Positions 25,132 through 32,457 of a stretch of 64,000 nt of DNA are shown in pieces (the first letter of the stretch is position 1; each line of letters begins with the position of its first letter). Origin of the DNA: Curtobacterium caseinilyticum (GTDB lineage Bacteria; Actinomycetota; Actinomycetes; Actinomycetales; Microbacteriaceae). The notes under the pieces were generated by a model, which did not search any database, had not been told where the DNA came from, and saw only the letters and a list, made by a program, of their open reading frames with translations. Position numbers and translations under genes: made by a program. The stretch is from assembly GCF_030363035.1 (NCBI RefSeq), contig NZ_JAUCMN010000009.1, positions 1 to 64,000 on the forward strand. The letters run 5' to 3'.

Positions 25132-26066
25132 GTGTTGTGCCTCGCTTCCAGTGGTTCGCGCCAGCCGAGCACGGCCTCGACCATGTGCATCGCGTCGACG
25201 CTCTCGACGACGTCGTGCATCCGGACGATCCGGGCGCCGAGCATCGCGCTGACGGTCGCCGCGGCGAGCGACCCCGACAGGCGTGAACCGCGAGGGCGCC
25301 CGAGGGACTCCCCCACGAAGTCCTTGTTCGACACCGCTGCGAGCACCGGGTACCCGAGCGCGACGACCTCGGGCAGCCGGCGGGTCAGCTCGAGGGTGTG
25401 CACGGTGTTCTTGTTGAGGTCGTGCCCCGGGTCGACGACGATCCGCGACTCCGGGATCCCCGCGGCGAGCGCCCGGTCGACGCGCTCGCGCAGGAAGTCG
25501 ACGACGGAGCGCGTCACGTCGTCGTACTGCGGAGGCGCCGGCAGCTCCTGCCGCGGCGGGGCGATCGAGTGCGTGATGACGATCGTCGCGTCGGAGTCGG
25601 CGACGACGGCGGCCATCCGCGGGTCGGACAGGCCCGTGGTGTCGTTGACGACACTGGCACCCGCGGCGATCGTCGCCGCGGCGACCTCCGGCCGGAAGGT
25701 GTCGACCGAGATCACCACGTCCGACTCCTGCGCGAGCTGCGACACCACCGGCAGGACGCGGTCGAGCTCGTCATCGGCCGAGAGCTCGGGGCCCGGCGCG
25801 AACTTCACCCCGCCGATGTCGACCCAGTCGGCGCCCTGGTCGGCGGCGCGGACGGCAGCCTCGACGGCGCGGTCGAGGGCGAAGGTCGCACCCTTGTCGT
25901 GGAACGAGTCGGGTGTGCGGTTCACGATCGCCATGACCGCGATGCGTCGGTCGAAGTCGAAGGTGCGACGGCCGATGGTGCGGACCGGGTCGCGCAGGTC
26001 GGGTACGACCCAGCCGGGTGCGGAGGACACCGTCGGGAGGCTCGTGGTCGGCTGCTCGGTCGTCAT
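25128..26066 (-). CDS. Dihydropteroate synthase-like protein, FolP2-type variant
   Basis: 312 residues, a full pterin-binding TIM barrel: MAIVNRTPDSFHDKGATF at the first strand, NDTTGL, VVDPGHDLNKNTVHTLEL, and RMHDVV near the end. The usual second loop containing S-T-R-P-G reads DIGGVKFAPGPE here, so residues that normally bind the pterin pyrophosphate and pABA are absent. Mycobacterial FolP2 proteins show the same kind of change and M. leprae FolP2 is reported to lack synthase activity (from memory). It overlaps folE and the RibD-like gene by four bases on each side. Its true reaction is open. Confidence 0.8.
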   Translation of the reverse strand: MTTEQPTTSLPTVSSAPGWVVPDLRDPVRTIGRRTFDFDRRIAVMAIVNRTPDSFHDKGATFALDRAVEAAVRAADQGADWVDIGGVKFAPGPELSADDELDRVLPVVSQLAQESDVVISVDTFRPEVAAATIAAGASVVNDTTGLSDPRMAAVVADSDATIVITHSIAPPRQELPAPPQYDDVTRSVVDFLRERVDRALAAGIPESRIVVDPGHDLNKNTVHTLELTRRLPEVVALGYPVLAAVSNKDFVGESLGRPRGSRLSGSLAAATVSAMLGARIVRMHDVVESVDAMHMVEAVLGWREPLEARHNT

Positions 26067-26695
26067 GCGTCCGCCCCGTGGTCGGCCCCGGCACCGGCGG
26101 CAGCACCGGCAGCACCGGCACCGGCTCCGATGAGCGCGATCGCCTCGGCCCGGCCAGCCGCGTCCGCCAGGGACCCGGTCGCCGCGACGGTCACCGTCGA
26201 CGAACCGGACTGCCGTTCGCCGCGCGTCGTCACGCACTGGTGGGTGGCGTCGAGCACGACGAGCACGCCCGCGGCGTCGAGCCCCTCGGCGACGGCCTCC
26301 GCGACCTGCTCACCGAGTCGCTCCTGCAGCTGCGGCCGCGAGGCCACGGCGTCCAGCACGCGGGACAGCGTGCCGAGGCCGATGAGCTGCTCCCCAGGCG
26401 CGTAGGCCAGGTGCGCGACCCCGATGAACGGCAGCAGGTGGTGCTCGCACATCGAACGGAACCGCAGGTCCCGGACGACCACGAGCTGCCCGCGCTCACC
26501 GTCCTCCGAGTGCACGGCTCCCGCACGGGCGATCGCGGTGGCGTCGACGCCCATGCCGGCGAAGAACTCGGCGTACGAGTCGGCCACACGAGCGGGTGTC
26601 CGTTCGAGCTCGGGGCGGTCGGGGTCGTCGCCGACGGCGACCAGGAGCTCGCGCACGGCAGCTTCGATGCGCGCGCGGTCCAGACGTTCGTTCAC
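26063..26695 (-). CDS. folE: GTP cyclohydrolase I
   Basis: 210 residues from the GTG chosen here (GTG 26710 adds five). GCYH-I marks: RFRSMCEHHLLPFIGVAHLAY with zinc Cys and His, SRVLDAVASRPQLQERL, and HQCVTTRG with the second zinc Cys. It converts GTP to dihydroneopterin triphosphate, the first step of pterin and folate synthesis. The C-terminal 40 residues are an Ala/Gly-rich tail. It is the first gene of the three-gene operon, and its stop overlaps the FolP-type start (ATGA). No strong ribosome site marks either start. folB and folK, usual partners, are absent. Confidence 0.9.
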   Translation of the reverse strand: MNERLDRARIEAAVRELLVAVGDDPDRPELERTPARVADSYAEFFAGMGVDATAIARAGAVHSEDGERGQLVVVRDLRFRSMCEHHLLPFIGVAHLAYAPGEQLIGLGTLSRVLDAVASRPQLQERLGEQVAEAVAEGLDAAGVLVVLDATHQCVTTRGERQSGSSTVTVAATGSLADAAGRAEAIALIGAGAGAAGAAAGAGADHGADA

Positions 26696-26833
26696 GCACT
26701 CATCCAACACCGTGGACTGGCCGGAGAACGCGGCCGTCTGCCGGACGCGCCGTACCCCGTGGTGGCGGGCCGCGCCTCCCGTCCGTCACGTCGTCCCGGA
26801 ACCAGGGCGACCCGCCGCGCTCCCAGCGTTCTG

Positions 26834-26839
26834 TAAACT
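26834..26839 (+). promoter_or_regulatory. -10 element, leaderless purine permease
   Basis: TAAACT is followed by CGTTCG and the GTG at 26846. It is one of the most A/T-rich hexamers in the surrounding sequence. Confidence 0.55.
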
Positions 26840-26845
26840 CGTTCG

Positions 26846-28318
26846 GTGAGCGCCCAGCAGACCGACACCCCGCCCCGGAACCGCTTCGCATCCGGCCTCG
26901 ACCGCTTCTTCTCGATCACGCAACGCGGCTCGAGCATCCCCCGTGAGATCCGTGGTGGTCTCGTCTCCTTCGTGACGATGGCGTACATCGTCATCCTCAA
27001 CCCGCTCATCCTCGGCGGGTTCAGCCAGGACCAGGCGCCGCAGGACGTCCTCGGTGGCTGGCTGCAGAACGCGCAGGTCGCCGCCGCGACCGGTCTCGTC
27101 GCCGGCGTGATGACGATCGCGATGGGCCTCGTGGCGAACCTGCCGTTCGGCATCGCCGCGGGCCTCGGGATCAACTCGTTCCTCGCCGTGAGCGTCGTGC
27201 AGCAGGTCACGTGGGCCGAGGCGATGGGCCTCGTGGTCATCAACGGCGTCGTCATCGTGATCCTCGCGCTGACGGGCATCCGGACGATGATCTTCACCGC
27301 CGTGCCCGCGCAGCTCAAGGCTGCGATCACCGTCGGCATCGGTCTGTTCATCGCGTTCATCGGGCTCGTCGACTCGGGCTTCGTGCGCACCACGAAGAAC
27401 GCCTCGCCGCCGCTGCAGCTCGGTGAGGACGGCTCCGTCGCCGCCCTGCCGACCATCGTGTTCCTGATCGGCCTCGTCGTCATCGGCACGCTCATGGCCC
27501 GGCGGGTCAAGGGCGCGCTGCTCATCGGCATCGTCGGCACCACGATCGTCGCGATCATCCTGCAGGCGATCTTCAGGGTCCCGACCTCGGTGGACTCCCC
27601 CACGGGCTGGAACCTCAACGCACCGGGCCTGCCGAACGCACTCTTCGCGCTCCCCGACCTGTCGCTCGTCGGCCACGCGGACGTCTTCGGCGCGTTCACC
27701 CGCATCGGCCCGGTCGCCGCGTCGATGCTCGTCTTCACCCTGGTCTTCACGAACTTCTTCGACGCCATGGGCACGATGACCGGTCTGGCGAAGGCCGCCG
27801 GTGTCGCGCACCCCGACGGCACCTTCCCCCGCCTGAAGTCGGCGCTCGTCGTCGAGGGTGCCGGTGCGATCGCCGGTGGCGGGGCCTCGGTGTCGTCGAA
27901 CACCGTGTTCATCGACTCGGCGTCCGGAATCGGCGAGGGCGCCCGCACCGGCATGGCGTCGGTCGTCACGGGCCTGCTGTTCCTGGCGTCGATGTTCCTC
28001 ACACCGTTGACCCAGGTCGTCCCGCTCGAGGTCGCCGCCGCCGGACTCGTGGTCGTCGGTGCGCTCATGGTGGCGCAGGTGAAGGACATCGAGTGGACCG
28101 ACTTCGGCGCTGCGCTGCCGGCGTTCCTGACGATCGTCGTGATGCCGCTGACGTACTCGATCGCGAACGGCATCGGGGCGGGCTTCATCAGCTGGGTGCT
28201 CATCAAGCTGCTGTCCGGCCGCGGTCGCGAGGTCTCGTGGCTGCTCTACGTCGTCGCCGCGGGCTTCCTGCTGTACTTCGCGCGCGGGCCGCTCGAGGCG
28301 CTGCTCGGCGTCGGGTAG
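26846..28318 (+). CDS. NCS2/AzgA-type purine permease
   Basis: 490 residues, about 12-14 helices. AzgA/PbuG features: SSIPREIRGGLVSFVTMAYI-like start near residue 35, NLPFGIAAGLGINSFLAVSV near 105, FFDAMGTMTGLAKAAG and GGGASVSSNTVFIDSASGI, the paired segments that bind the base. Takes up hypoxanthine, guanine or adenine with protons. The GTG at 26846 lies six bases after a TAnnnT, so the transcript is probably leaderless and no purine riboswitch is possible at this promoter. Divergent from folE, which uses GTP. Confidence 0.88.
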   Translation: MSAQQTDTPPRNRFASGLDRFFSITQRGSSIPREIRGGLVSFVTMAYIVILNPLILGGFSQDQAPQDVLGGWLQNAQVAAATGLVAGVMTIAMGLVANLPFGIAAGLGINSFLAVSVVQQVTWAEAMGLVVINGVVIVILALTGIRTMIFTAVPAQLKAAITVGIGLFIAFIGLVDSGFVRTTKNASPPLQLGEDGSVAALPTIVFLIGLVVIGTLMARRVKGALLIGIVGTTIVAIILQAIFRVPTSVDSPTGWNLNAPGLPNALFALPDLSLVGHADVFGAFTRIGPVAASMLVFTLVFTNFFDAMGTMTGLAKAAGVAHPDGTFPRLKSALVVEGAGAIAGGGASVSSNTVFIDSASGIGEGARTGMASVVTGLLFLASMFLTPLTQVVPLEVAAAGLVVVGALMVAQVKDIEWTDFGAALPAFLTIVVMPLTYSIANGIGAGFISWVLIKLLSGRGREVSWLLYVVAAGFLLYFARGPLEALLGVG

Positions 28319-28354
28319 GCGCGCGGCCCTTCCGTCCTTCCGTCCTTCCGCAAG

Positions 28355-28414
28355 ACGCAACGTGGGCGGTTCCTCGCAGCGGAATGTCGCTGCGAGGAAC
28401 CGCCCACGTTGCGT
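28355..28414. terminator. Perfect 27-bp inverted repeat between convergent genes (repeat family 1)
   Basis: Arms 28355-28381 and 28388-28414 are exact inverse complements around GAATGT. It lies between the convergent permease and the 28458-28922 gene. The left arm shares GGCGGTTCCTCGCAGCG and eight further bases with the repeat at 22841. Confidence 0.7.
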
Positions 28415-28457
28415 TTCGCGAGAGTGTGTCCGGTGCGTCCGGCCGGGAGGCCCGGGC

Positions 28458-28922
28458 TCAGTCCGGCAGGTCGGCCGGCTTCGCCTCGTGGCGGCGACGG
28501 CCCGGCGTGCGCCGGTCCTCCTTCATGCTCGCCTCGTACAGGTGGCGCTTGCCACCGACGAGCTGGTCACGGGCGGTCTTCTCGAGCTCCTTGGCGAGCG
28601 CGTAGTAGTTGTCGTCGTAGTCCTCGACGATCTGGAACGTCCACCGCCCGTCGATCACGTTGCGCCCCACCAGCTCGGTGTCGATCCGCTCGGCGAGCTC
28701 GGTGTGCCCCGCCTTCCGGAGCTGCTCGACCGCCTCGCCGAGGTTCAGGTCCGCCGTCCCCGTCAGCCGGTGGAACCCGTAGAGCAGCCCCCGGGCGTGC
28801 TCGAGCACCTCGACCGCGGCCGACAGCGTGCCGAGGGCCTCGACGGTCGCCTCGGACACCCCCTCGGGCACCACGTGTGCGTCGTCCGGTCCCTGTCCGT
28901 CGTCGTGTCGCTCGTCGTTCAT
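28458..28922 (-). CDS. Conserved actinobacterial protein of unknown function
   Basis: 154 residues, soluble. An acidic N-terminal tail is followed by a helical region (EALGTLSAAVEVLEHARGLL), the segment VGRNVIDGRWTFQIVEDYDDNYYA, and a basic C-terminal tail (RRTPGRRRHEAKP). I have a sense of this as a widespread small actinobacterial protein but cannot assign a function. ATG 28922 has TAGACG six bases upstream, near the leaderless pattern. Convergent with the purine permease. Confidence 0.75.
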   Translation of the reverse strand: MNDERHDDGQGPDDAHVVPEGVSEATVEALGTLSAAVEVLEHARGLLYGFHRLTGTADLNLGEAVEQLRKAGHTELAERIDTELVGRNVIDGRWTFQIVEDYDDNYYALAKELEKTARDQLVGGKRHLYEASMKEDRRTPGRRRHEAKPADLPD

Positions 28923-28961
28923 GCACCACGTCTACCGGAGGATCGCTCGGCCCGCTCCGAG

Positions 28962-30233
28962 TTACTTCGTCGCATCCGCAGGAAGCGGCTGCGCCCGCTG
29001 CACGGCAGGGACGCGCCGCTCCATCAGTCGCCACGACCCGCCGAGCAGCGGGGACAGCGTCACGACCGTGTAGACCACGGCCACCACCCCGAACGTCGCC
29101 GTCACGCCGATGCCGTCCGCGACGATCCCGCCGGCCAGCCCACCGAGCGGGATGCCCGCCCAGGACCCGGCCGAGAGCAGCCCGAAGACCCGCGCCCGCA
29201 TCGAGGAGGGGATCCGCTCGAGCTCCACGGCACCGAGGATCGGGTTGAGCGCGCCCGCCGCGAGCCCGGACACGACGCAGGCACCGAGCACCCACGGCAG
29301 CCCGAGCCCGAACGCCGGCACCACGAGCGAGGGACCGCCTGCCAGGACGAAGCAGACCACGAAGGTGATCCGTCGGGGCACCCGGTGCGCCACGTACCCG
29401 AACGCGAGCGACCCGAGGAACGCCGCGCCCCCGAACGTCCCACTGACGATGCCGAGCGACTGCGCACCGTCGAGCACCCGGTCGGCGTAGAGCGGCAGGA
29501 GCGCCGTCGACCGCGCGGCATCGAGCAGGTTCGTCACGAGCACGAGCGCGATGACGAGCCGGAAGAGCGGGTCCCGCACGCAGAACCGCAGCCCGGAGCC
29601 CAGGTCGCGCCAGTACCCGGCGGACGGCTCGACCGGGTCGGCGTCCGGCACCGCGGTGGCTCCGGCGCCGCGCAGCGTCAGCACCGCCAGCAGTGCCGCC
29701 GCCGCGAACACGGCTGCCGTGACGGCCAACGCCGCCATCGGGCCGACGGCACCGACGAGGAGCCCTGCGGCGGGCGCGCCGAGCAGCACCGAGAAGCGGA
29801 CCGACGCCTCGAAGTGGCCCACGGCACGCTCGAGCGGGATCCCCGCAGCCGTCGCGAGCCCCGGGAGCAGCACCCGACGACCGGACTCCCCCGGGGTGTC
29901 GAACAGCCCGCCGAGGAAGACGAGCACGAGCAGCGCCCAGGCCGGCAGTCCGACCGTCCACGCCAGCAGCGGGATCGTGACGAGGGTGACCGCGCTGACC
30001 AGGTCCGACGCGACGCTGGACCGCACGAACCCGAACCGCTCGACGAGCACACCGCCGAACGCTCCGCCGAGCACGATCGGCACCGTGGCCGCGAACGCCG
30101 CGATCCCCACGTCCGTCGCCGATCCGCCCCGCGAGAGCACGACGAACGGGACCGCGATCGTCGTCGCCACGTTGCCCGTGCGCGAGACGACCTGCACCGC
30201 GAGCAGCGACCGAAGCCGCCAGTGCGCGTTCAC
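28962..30233 (-). CDS. MFS-type drug/metabolite exporter
   Basis: 423 residues, 12 membrane helices of the MFS_3/enterobactin-exporter type: RTGNVATTIAVPFVVLSRGG and GGVLVERFGFVRSSVASDL carry the loop 2-3 motif, with a matching pair in the second half. The GTG overlaps the ArsR-type stop by four bases (GTGA), so repressor and exporter are one operon. Such pairs export toxic compounds sensed by the repressor. Substrate unknown. TAA stop at 28962. Confidence 0.86.
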   Translation of the reverse strand: MNAHWRLRSLLAVQVVSRTGNVATTIAVPFVVLSRGGSATDVGIAAFAATVPIVLGGAFGGVLVERFGFVRSSVASDLVSAVTLVTIPLLAWTVGLPAWALLVLVFLGGLFDTPGESGRRVLLPGLATAAGIPLERAVGHFEASVRFSVLLGAPAAGLLVGAVGPMAALAVTAAVFAAAALLAVLTLRGAGATAVPDADPVEPSAGYWRDLGSGLRFCVRDPLFRLVIALVLVTNLLDAARSTALLPLYADRVLDGAQSLGIVSGTFGGAAFLGSLAFGYVAHRVPRRITFVVCFVLAGGPSLVVPAFGLGLPWVLGACVVSGLAAGALNPILGAVELERIPSSMRARVFGLLSAGSWAGIPLGGLAGGIVADGIGVTATFGVVAVVYTVVTLSPLLGGSWRLMERRVPAVQRAQPLPADATK

Positions 30234-30802
30234 GCCCGGGCCGATCGGTAGCTCTGCACGACGGCGGTGACGCGCTCGGACCCGTCGCCCGGCTCGTGGC
30301 CGGCGCTGACGGCCTCCCAGCGGTCGAGGACGCCCGCCAACTCGGCACCGAGCGCACGCAGTTCGTCCACGGTCAGCCGGAGGGTCCGGTCGCCGCTGTT
30401 CGATGCCGCGACCCACTCGCGCCCGAGTGCCGGCACGTGGTCGAGGAACGCCGTGTACTCGTCCGCGTACGCCTGCGCGACGGTCCGGTCGAGCGCGGTC
30501 CCGGCGAGCATCCGGTCGGGATCGTCGAACCCGTCGGCGAGGTTCCACGAGGTGTGCTGGGCGACCGCCCGCCACCACCGCTCGCGCCGGTCGGTGCCGA
30601 GCTCCGGTGCAGGTTCGATGAACCCGGCGTCCGCGAGACGCTTGCAGTGGTAGCTGATCGTCCCCGGGGCCTCGTCGACCTGGTCGCCGAGCATCGCGGC
30701 GGTCTGCGGACCGCCGGTCCGGAGCAGGCCGAGGAGCCGGAGCCGGGTCGGGTGCGCAAGCGCGCGCATGTGCGCTGCATCGTCGAGTCGCTGCACGTCC
30801 AT
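30230..30802 (-). CDS. ArsR-type winged-helix transcriptional repressor
   Basis: 190 residues. HPTRLRLLGLLRTGGPQ, then GTISYHCKRLADAGFIEPAP, the ArsR-like HTH (HTH_20). The C-terminal 120 residues form an extra domain with Trp and acidic residues that may bind a ligand; no Cys metal-site pair is seen. It sits first in an operon with the MFS exporter. A TAGTGT -10 lies six bases before the ATG, with TTGCAC 17 bp further up and palindromes between them, so autorepression is well supported. Confidence 0.88.
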   Translation of the reverse strand: MDVQRLDDAAHMRALAHPTRLRLLGLLRTGGPQTAAMLGDQVDEAPGTISYHCKRLADAGFIEPAPELGTDRRERWWRAVAQHTSWNLADGFDDPDRMLAGTALDRTVAQAYADEYTAFLDHVPALGREWVAASNSGDRTLRLTVDELRALGAELAGVLDRWEAVSAGHEPGDGSERVTAVVQSYRSARA

Positions 30803-30808
30803 GCGGCG

Positions 30809-30836
30809 ACACTACGTGCACAAGACTCGTTGTGCA
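30809..30836 (-). promoter_or_regulatory. Promoter and operator of the arsR-mfs operon
   Basis: On the minus strand TTGCAC (30832-30837 region) and TAGTGT (30809-30814) are 17 bp apart, with the ATG six bases after the -10. Within the spacer TGCACAA (30817-30823) and TTGTGCA (30830-30836) form a perfect 7-bp dyad with six bases between. A second smaller dyad, CAAGA-CC-TCTTG, follows immediately upstream (30836-30847 region). A bound repressor would block RNA polymerase. Confidence 0.65.
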
Positions 30837-30887
30837 AGACCTCTTGTGGATCCGGCCGGGAGGCTCGCCTCACCACGCGACGCACGC

Positions 30888-30893
30888 TACGGT
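30888..30893 (+). promoter_or_regulatory. -10 element, leaderless DUF1697 gene
   Basis: TACGGT is followed by TCCGAC and the ATG at 30900. Confidence 0.5.
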
Positions 30894-30899
30894 TCCGAC

Positions 30900-31415
30900 A
30901 TGGCCAGGTGGGTCGCGCTGCTGCGCGGGGTGAACGTCAACGGGATCACGATCCGGAGCGCCGACCTCGCGACGCTGTTCCGGGACCTCGGGTACGCCGA
31001 CGTCCGGACCGTCCTGGCCTCCGGCAACGTCGTGTTCACCGCGGACGGCGAGGCCGAGGCGATCACGGGGGCGGTCGAACAGGGCCTGCGGGACCGCTTC
31101 GGGTACGACGCCTGGATCGTCCTCGTGCCGCACGAGCGCCTCGCCGCCGTCGTCGAGCAGTTCCCGTTCCCCTCGGACCCCGACCGGCACGACTACGTGG
31201 TGTTCGGCTCGGCGGACGACGCACTCGACGACCTGCTCGCCGACCTGACGCTCGACGACGACGTCGAACGGGTCGCCCGCGGCGACGGGGTCGTGTACTG
31301 GTCGTGTCCGAAGGGGTCGAGCACCGACACCGTGTTCGCAAAGCGGGCCGCCGCCGCGCGCTTCAAGCGCACGACGACGACCCGCAACGCGAACACGCTC
31401 CGGAAGCTCCTGTGA
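30900..31415 (+). CDS. DUF1697 family protein
   Basis: 171 residues. The DUF1697 start WVALLRGVNVNG and LGYADVRTVLASGNVVF are textbook, as is the closing ARFKRTTTTRNANTLRKL. The family is common and soluble but its function is not known to me. ATG 30900 opens the conserved region and has a TAnnnT six bases upstream. Divergent from the arsR gene; convergent with the SDR gene with 13 bp between stops. Confidence 0.85.
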   Translation: MARWVALLRGVNVNGITIRSADLATLFRDLGYADVRTVLASGNVVFTADGEAEAITGAVEQGLRDRFGYDAWIVLVPHERLAAVVEQFPFPSDPDRHDYVVFGSADDALDDLLADLTLDDDVERVARGDGVVYWSCPKGSSTDTVFAKRAAAARFKRTTTTRNANTLRKLL

Positions 31416-31428
31416 CGGAGCAGGACGG

Positions 31429-32196
31429 TCAGGACTGGGCCGGCTGCCCGTTGCTCGCAGTGGTCCCGCCGTCGACGGGGAGGACCGCGCCGGTGATGTA
31501 GCTCGCCGCGTCGCTGGCGAGGAAGAGGATCGCCGCAGCGACCTCCTCCGCGCGTCCGCCGCGACCGAGGGACACACGGTCGGCGAAGGCGTGCTGCAGT
31601 TCCTCGTCCTCGGCCTGCTGCTGGGTCATGTCGGTCCAGATGAGTCCCGGCGCGACCGCGTTCACCCGGACGCCGAAGTGCCCGTTGTCGAGCGCGGCCG
31701 CCTTCGTGAAGTTCGTGACCCCGCCCTTGGCTGCGTTGTACGGGCTCATGCGCCAGTCGGCGTCCTCGCCCGAGACGGACGAGGTGTTGACGATCGACCC
31801 CTTGGTCTCACGCAGGAACGGCAGCGCTGCCCGCGTGCCGTAGAAGACGCTCGACAGGTCCGTGTCGATCACGCGGCGCCACTCGTCGGGCTCGATGTCG
31901 GTGATGTCCCCGGAGGTGAACGTCCCGGCGTTGTTCACGAGCACGTCGAGACGGTCCCACCGGTCGACCGCGTCCGACACGATCGTCTCCCACGCCGCCG
32001 GGTCGGCCACGTCGGCCTGGAGCGCCACCGCACGACCGGTCGGCAGGCTGTCGGCGACGGCGCGGACCTTGTCCTCGACACTGTCGACGAGGAGCACGTC
32101 GGCGCCCTCGTCGACGAAGGCGCGCGCGGTGGCCTCGCCGATGCCGGAACCCGCTCCCGTGACGATCGCGACCTTGCCCTCGAAGCGCTTGTCCAT
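31429..32196 (-). CDS. Short-chain dehydrogenase/reductase
   Basis: 255 residues, classical SDR: VTGAGSGIGEATARAF for NAD(P) binding, VLVNNAGTF, catalytic Ser in NTSSVSG, and SPYNAAKGG with Tyr and Lys. Asp after the second strand (LLVDSVEDK) points to NAD rather than NADP. ATG 32196 has GAGGAG seven bases upstream. It seems to be monocistronic. Substrate unknown. Confidence 0.88.
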   Translation of the reverse strand: MDKRFEGKVAIVTGAGSGIGEATARAFVDEGADVLLVDSVEDKVRAVADSLPTGRAVALQADVADPAAWETIVSDAVDRWDRLDVLVNNAGTFTSGDITDIEPDEWRRVIDTDLSSVFYGTRAALPFLRETKGSIVNTSSVSGEDADWRMSPYNAAKGGVTNFTKAAALDNGHFGVRVNAVAPGLIWTDMTQQQAEDEELQHAFADRVSLGRGGRAEEVAAAILFLASDAASYITGAVLPVDGGTTASNGQPAQS

Positions 32197-32333
32197 GTGT
32201 GTCTCCTCTCGTTGCACGGCACGTGCCGCAGGAGACGCCGTCGGCCCGGGGGCACGGAGGACACGCTGCCCGGCCGCGGCTGGACGCGTGTGGAGGCGAA
32301 CCAGGAGCGACCCGCACCGCCCGGCAGCGACCC

Positions 32334-32383
32334 GACCGGAGGCACGGTGCGGGACGGACCCGCGCCGTGCCTCCCGGCCGGTC
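32334..32383. terminator. Imperfect hairpin downstream of the GH65 gene
   Basis: The segment 32334-32353 and the segment 32359-32383 are inverse complements apart from a four-base insertion and one mismatch. The right arm carries GCCTCCCGGCC (32369-32379). It could terminate the leftward GH65 transcript; it lies in the 252-bp gap before the SDR gene. Confidence 0.4.
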
Positions 32384-32410
32384 GTTCTCCAGTCCGGCCG
32401 CCAAGCAACC

Positions 32411-32457
32411 AGGCCGTCAGGCCGTCAGGCCGTCAGGCCGTCAGGCCGTCAGGCCGT
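32411..32457. repeat. Tandem octamer AGGCCGTC, about 5.9 copies
   Basis: Five exact copies of AGGCCGTC (32411-32450) are followed by seven bases of a sixth. On the GH65 coding strand each unit brings one TGA, and since the period is eight, successive units place TGA in all three frames. The GH65 stop codon at 32449-32451 is part of this array. Confidence 0.8.

Noticed and set aside
26696..26845. Purine riboswitch before the NCS2 permease
   Set aside because: The TAnnnT sits six bases before the GTG, leaving no leader, and no purine aptamer core is seen.
32411..32457. Octamer array as CRISPR or VNTR in a promoter
   Set aside because: No spacers, and it lies at the 3' end of GH65, not at a promoter.
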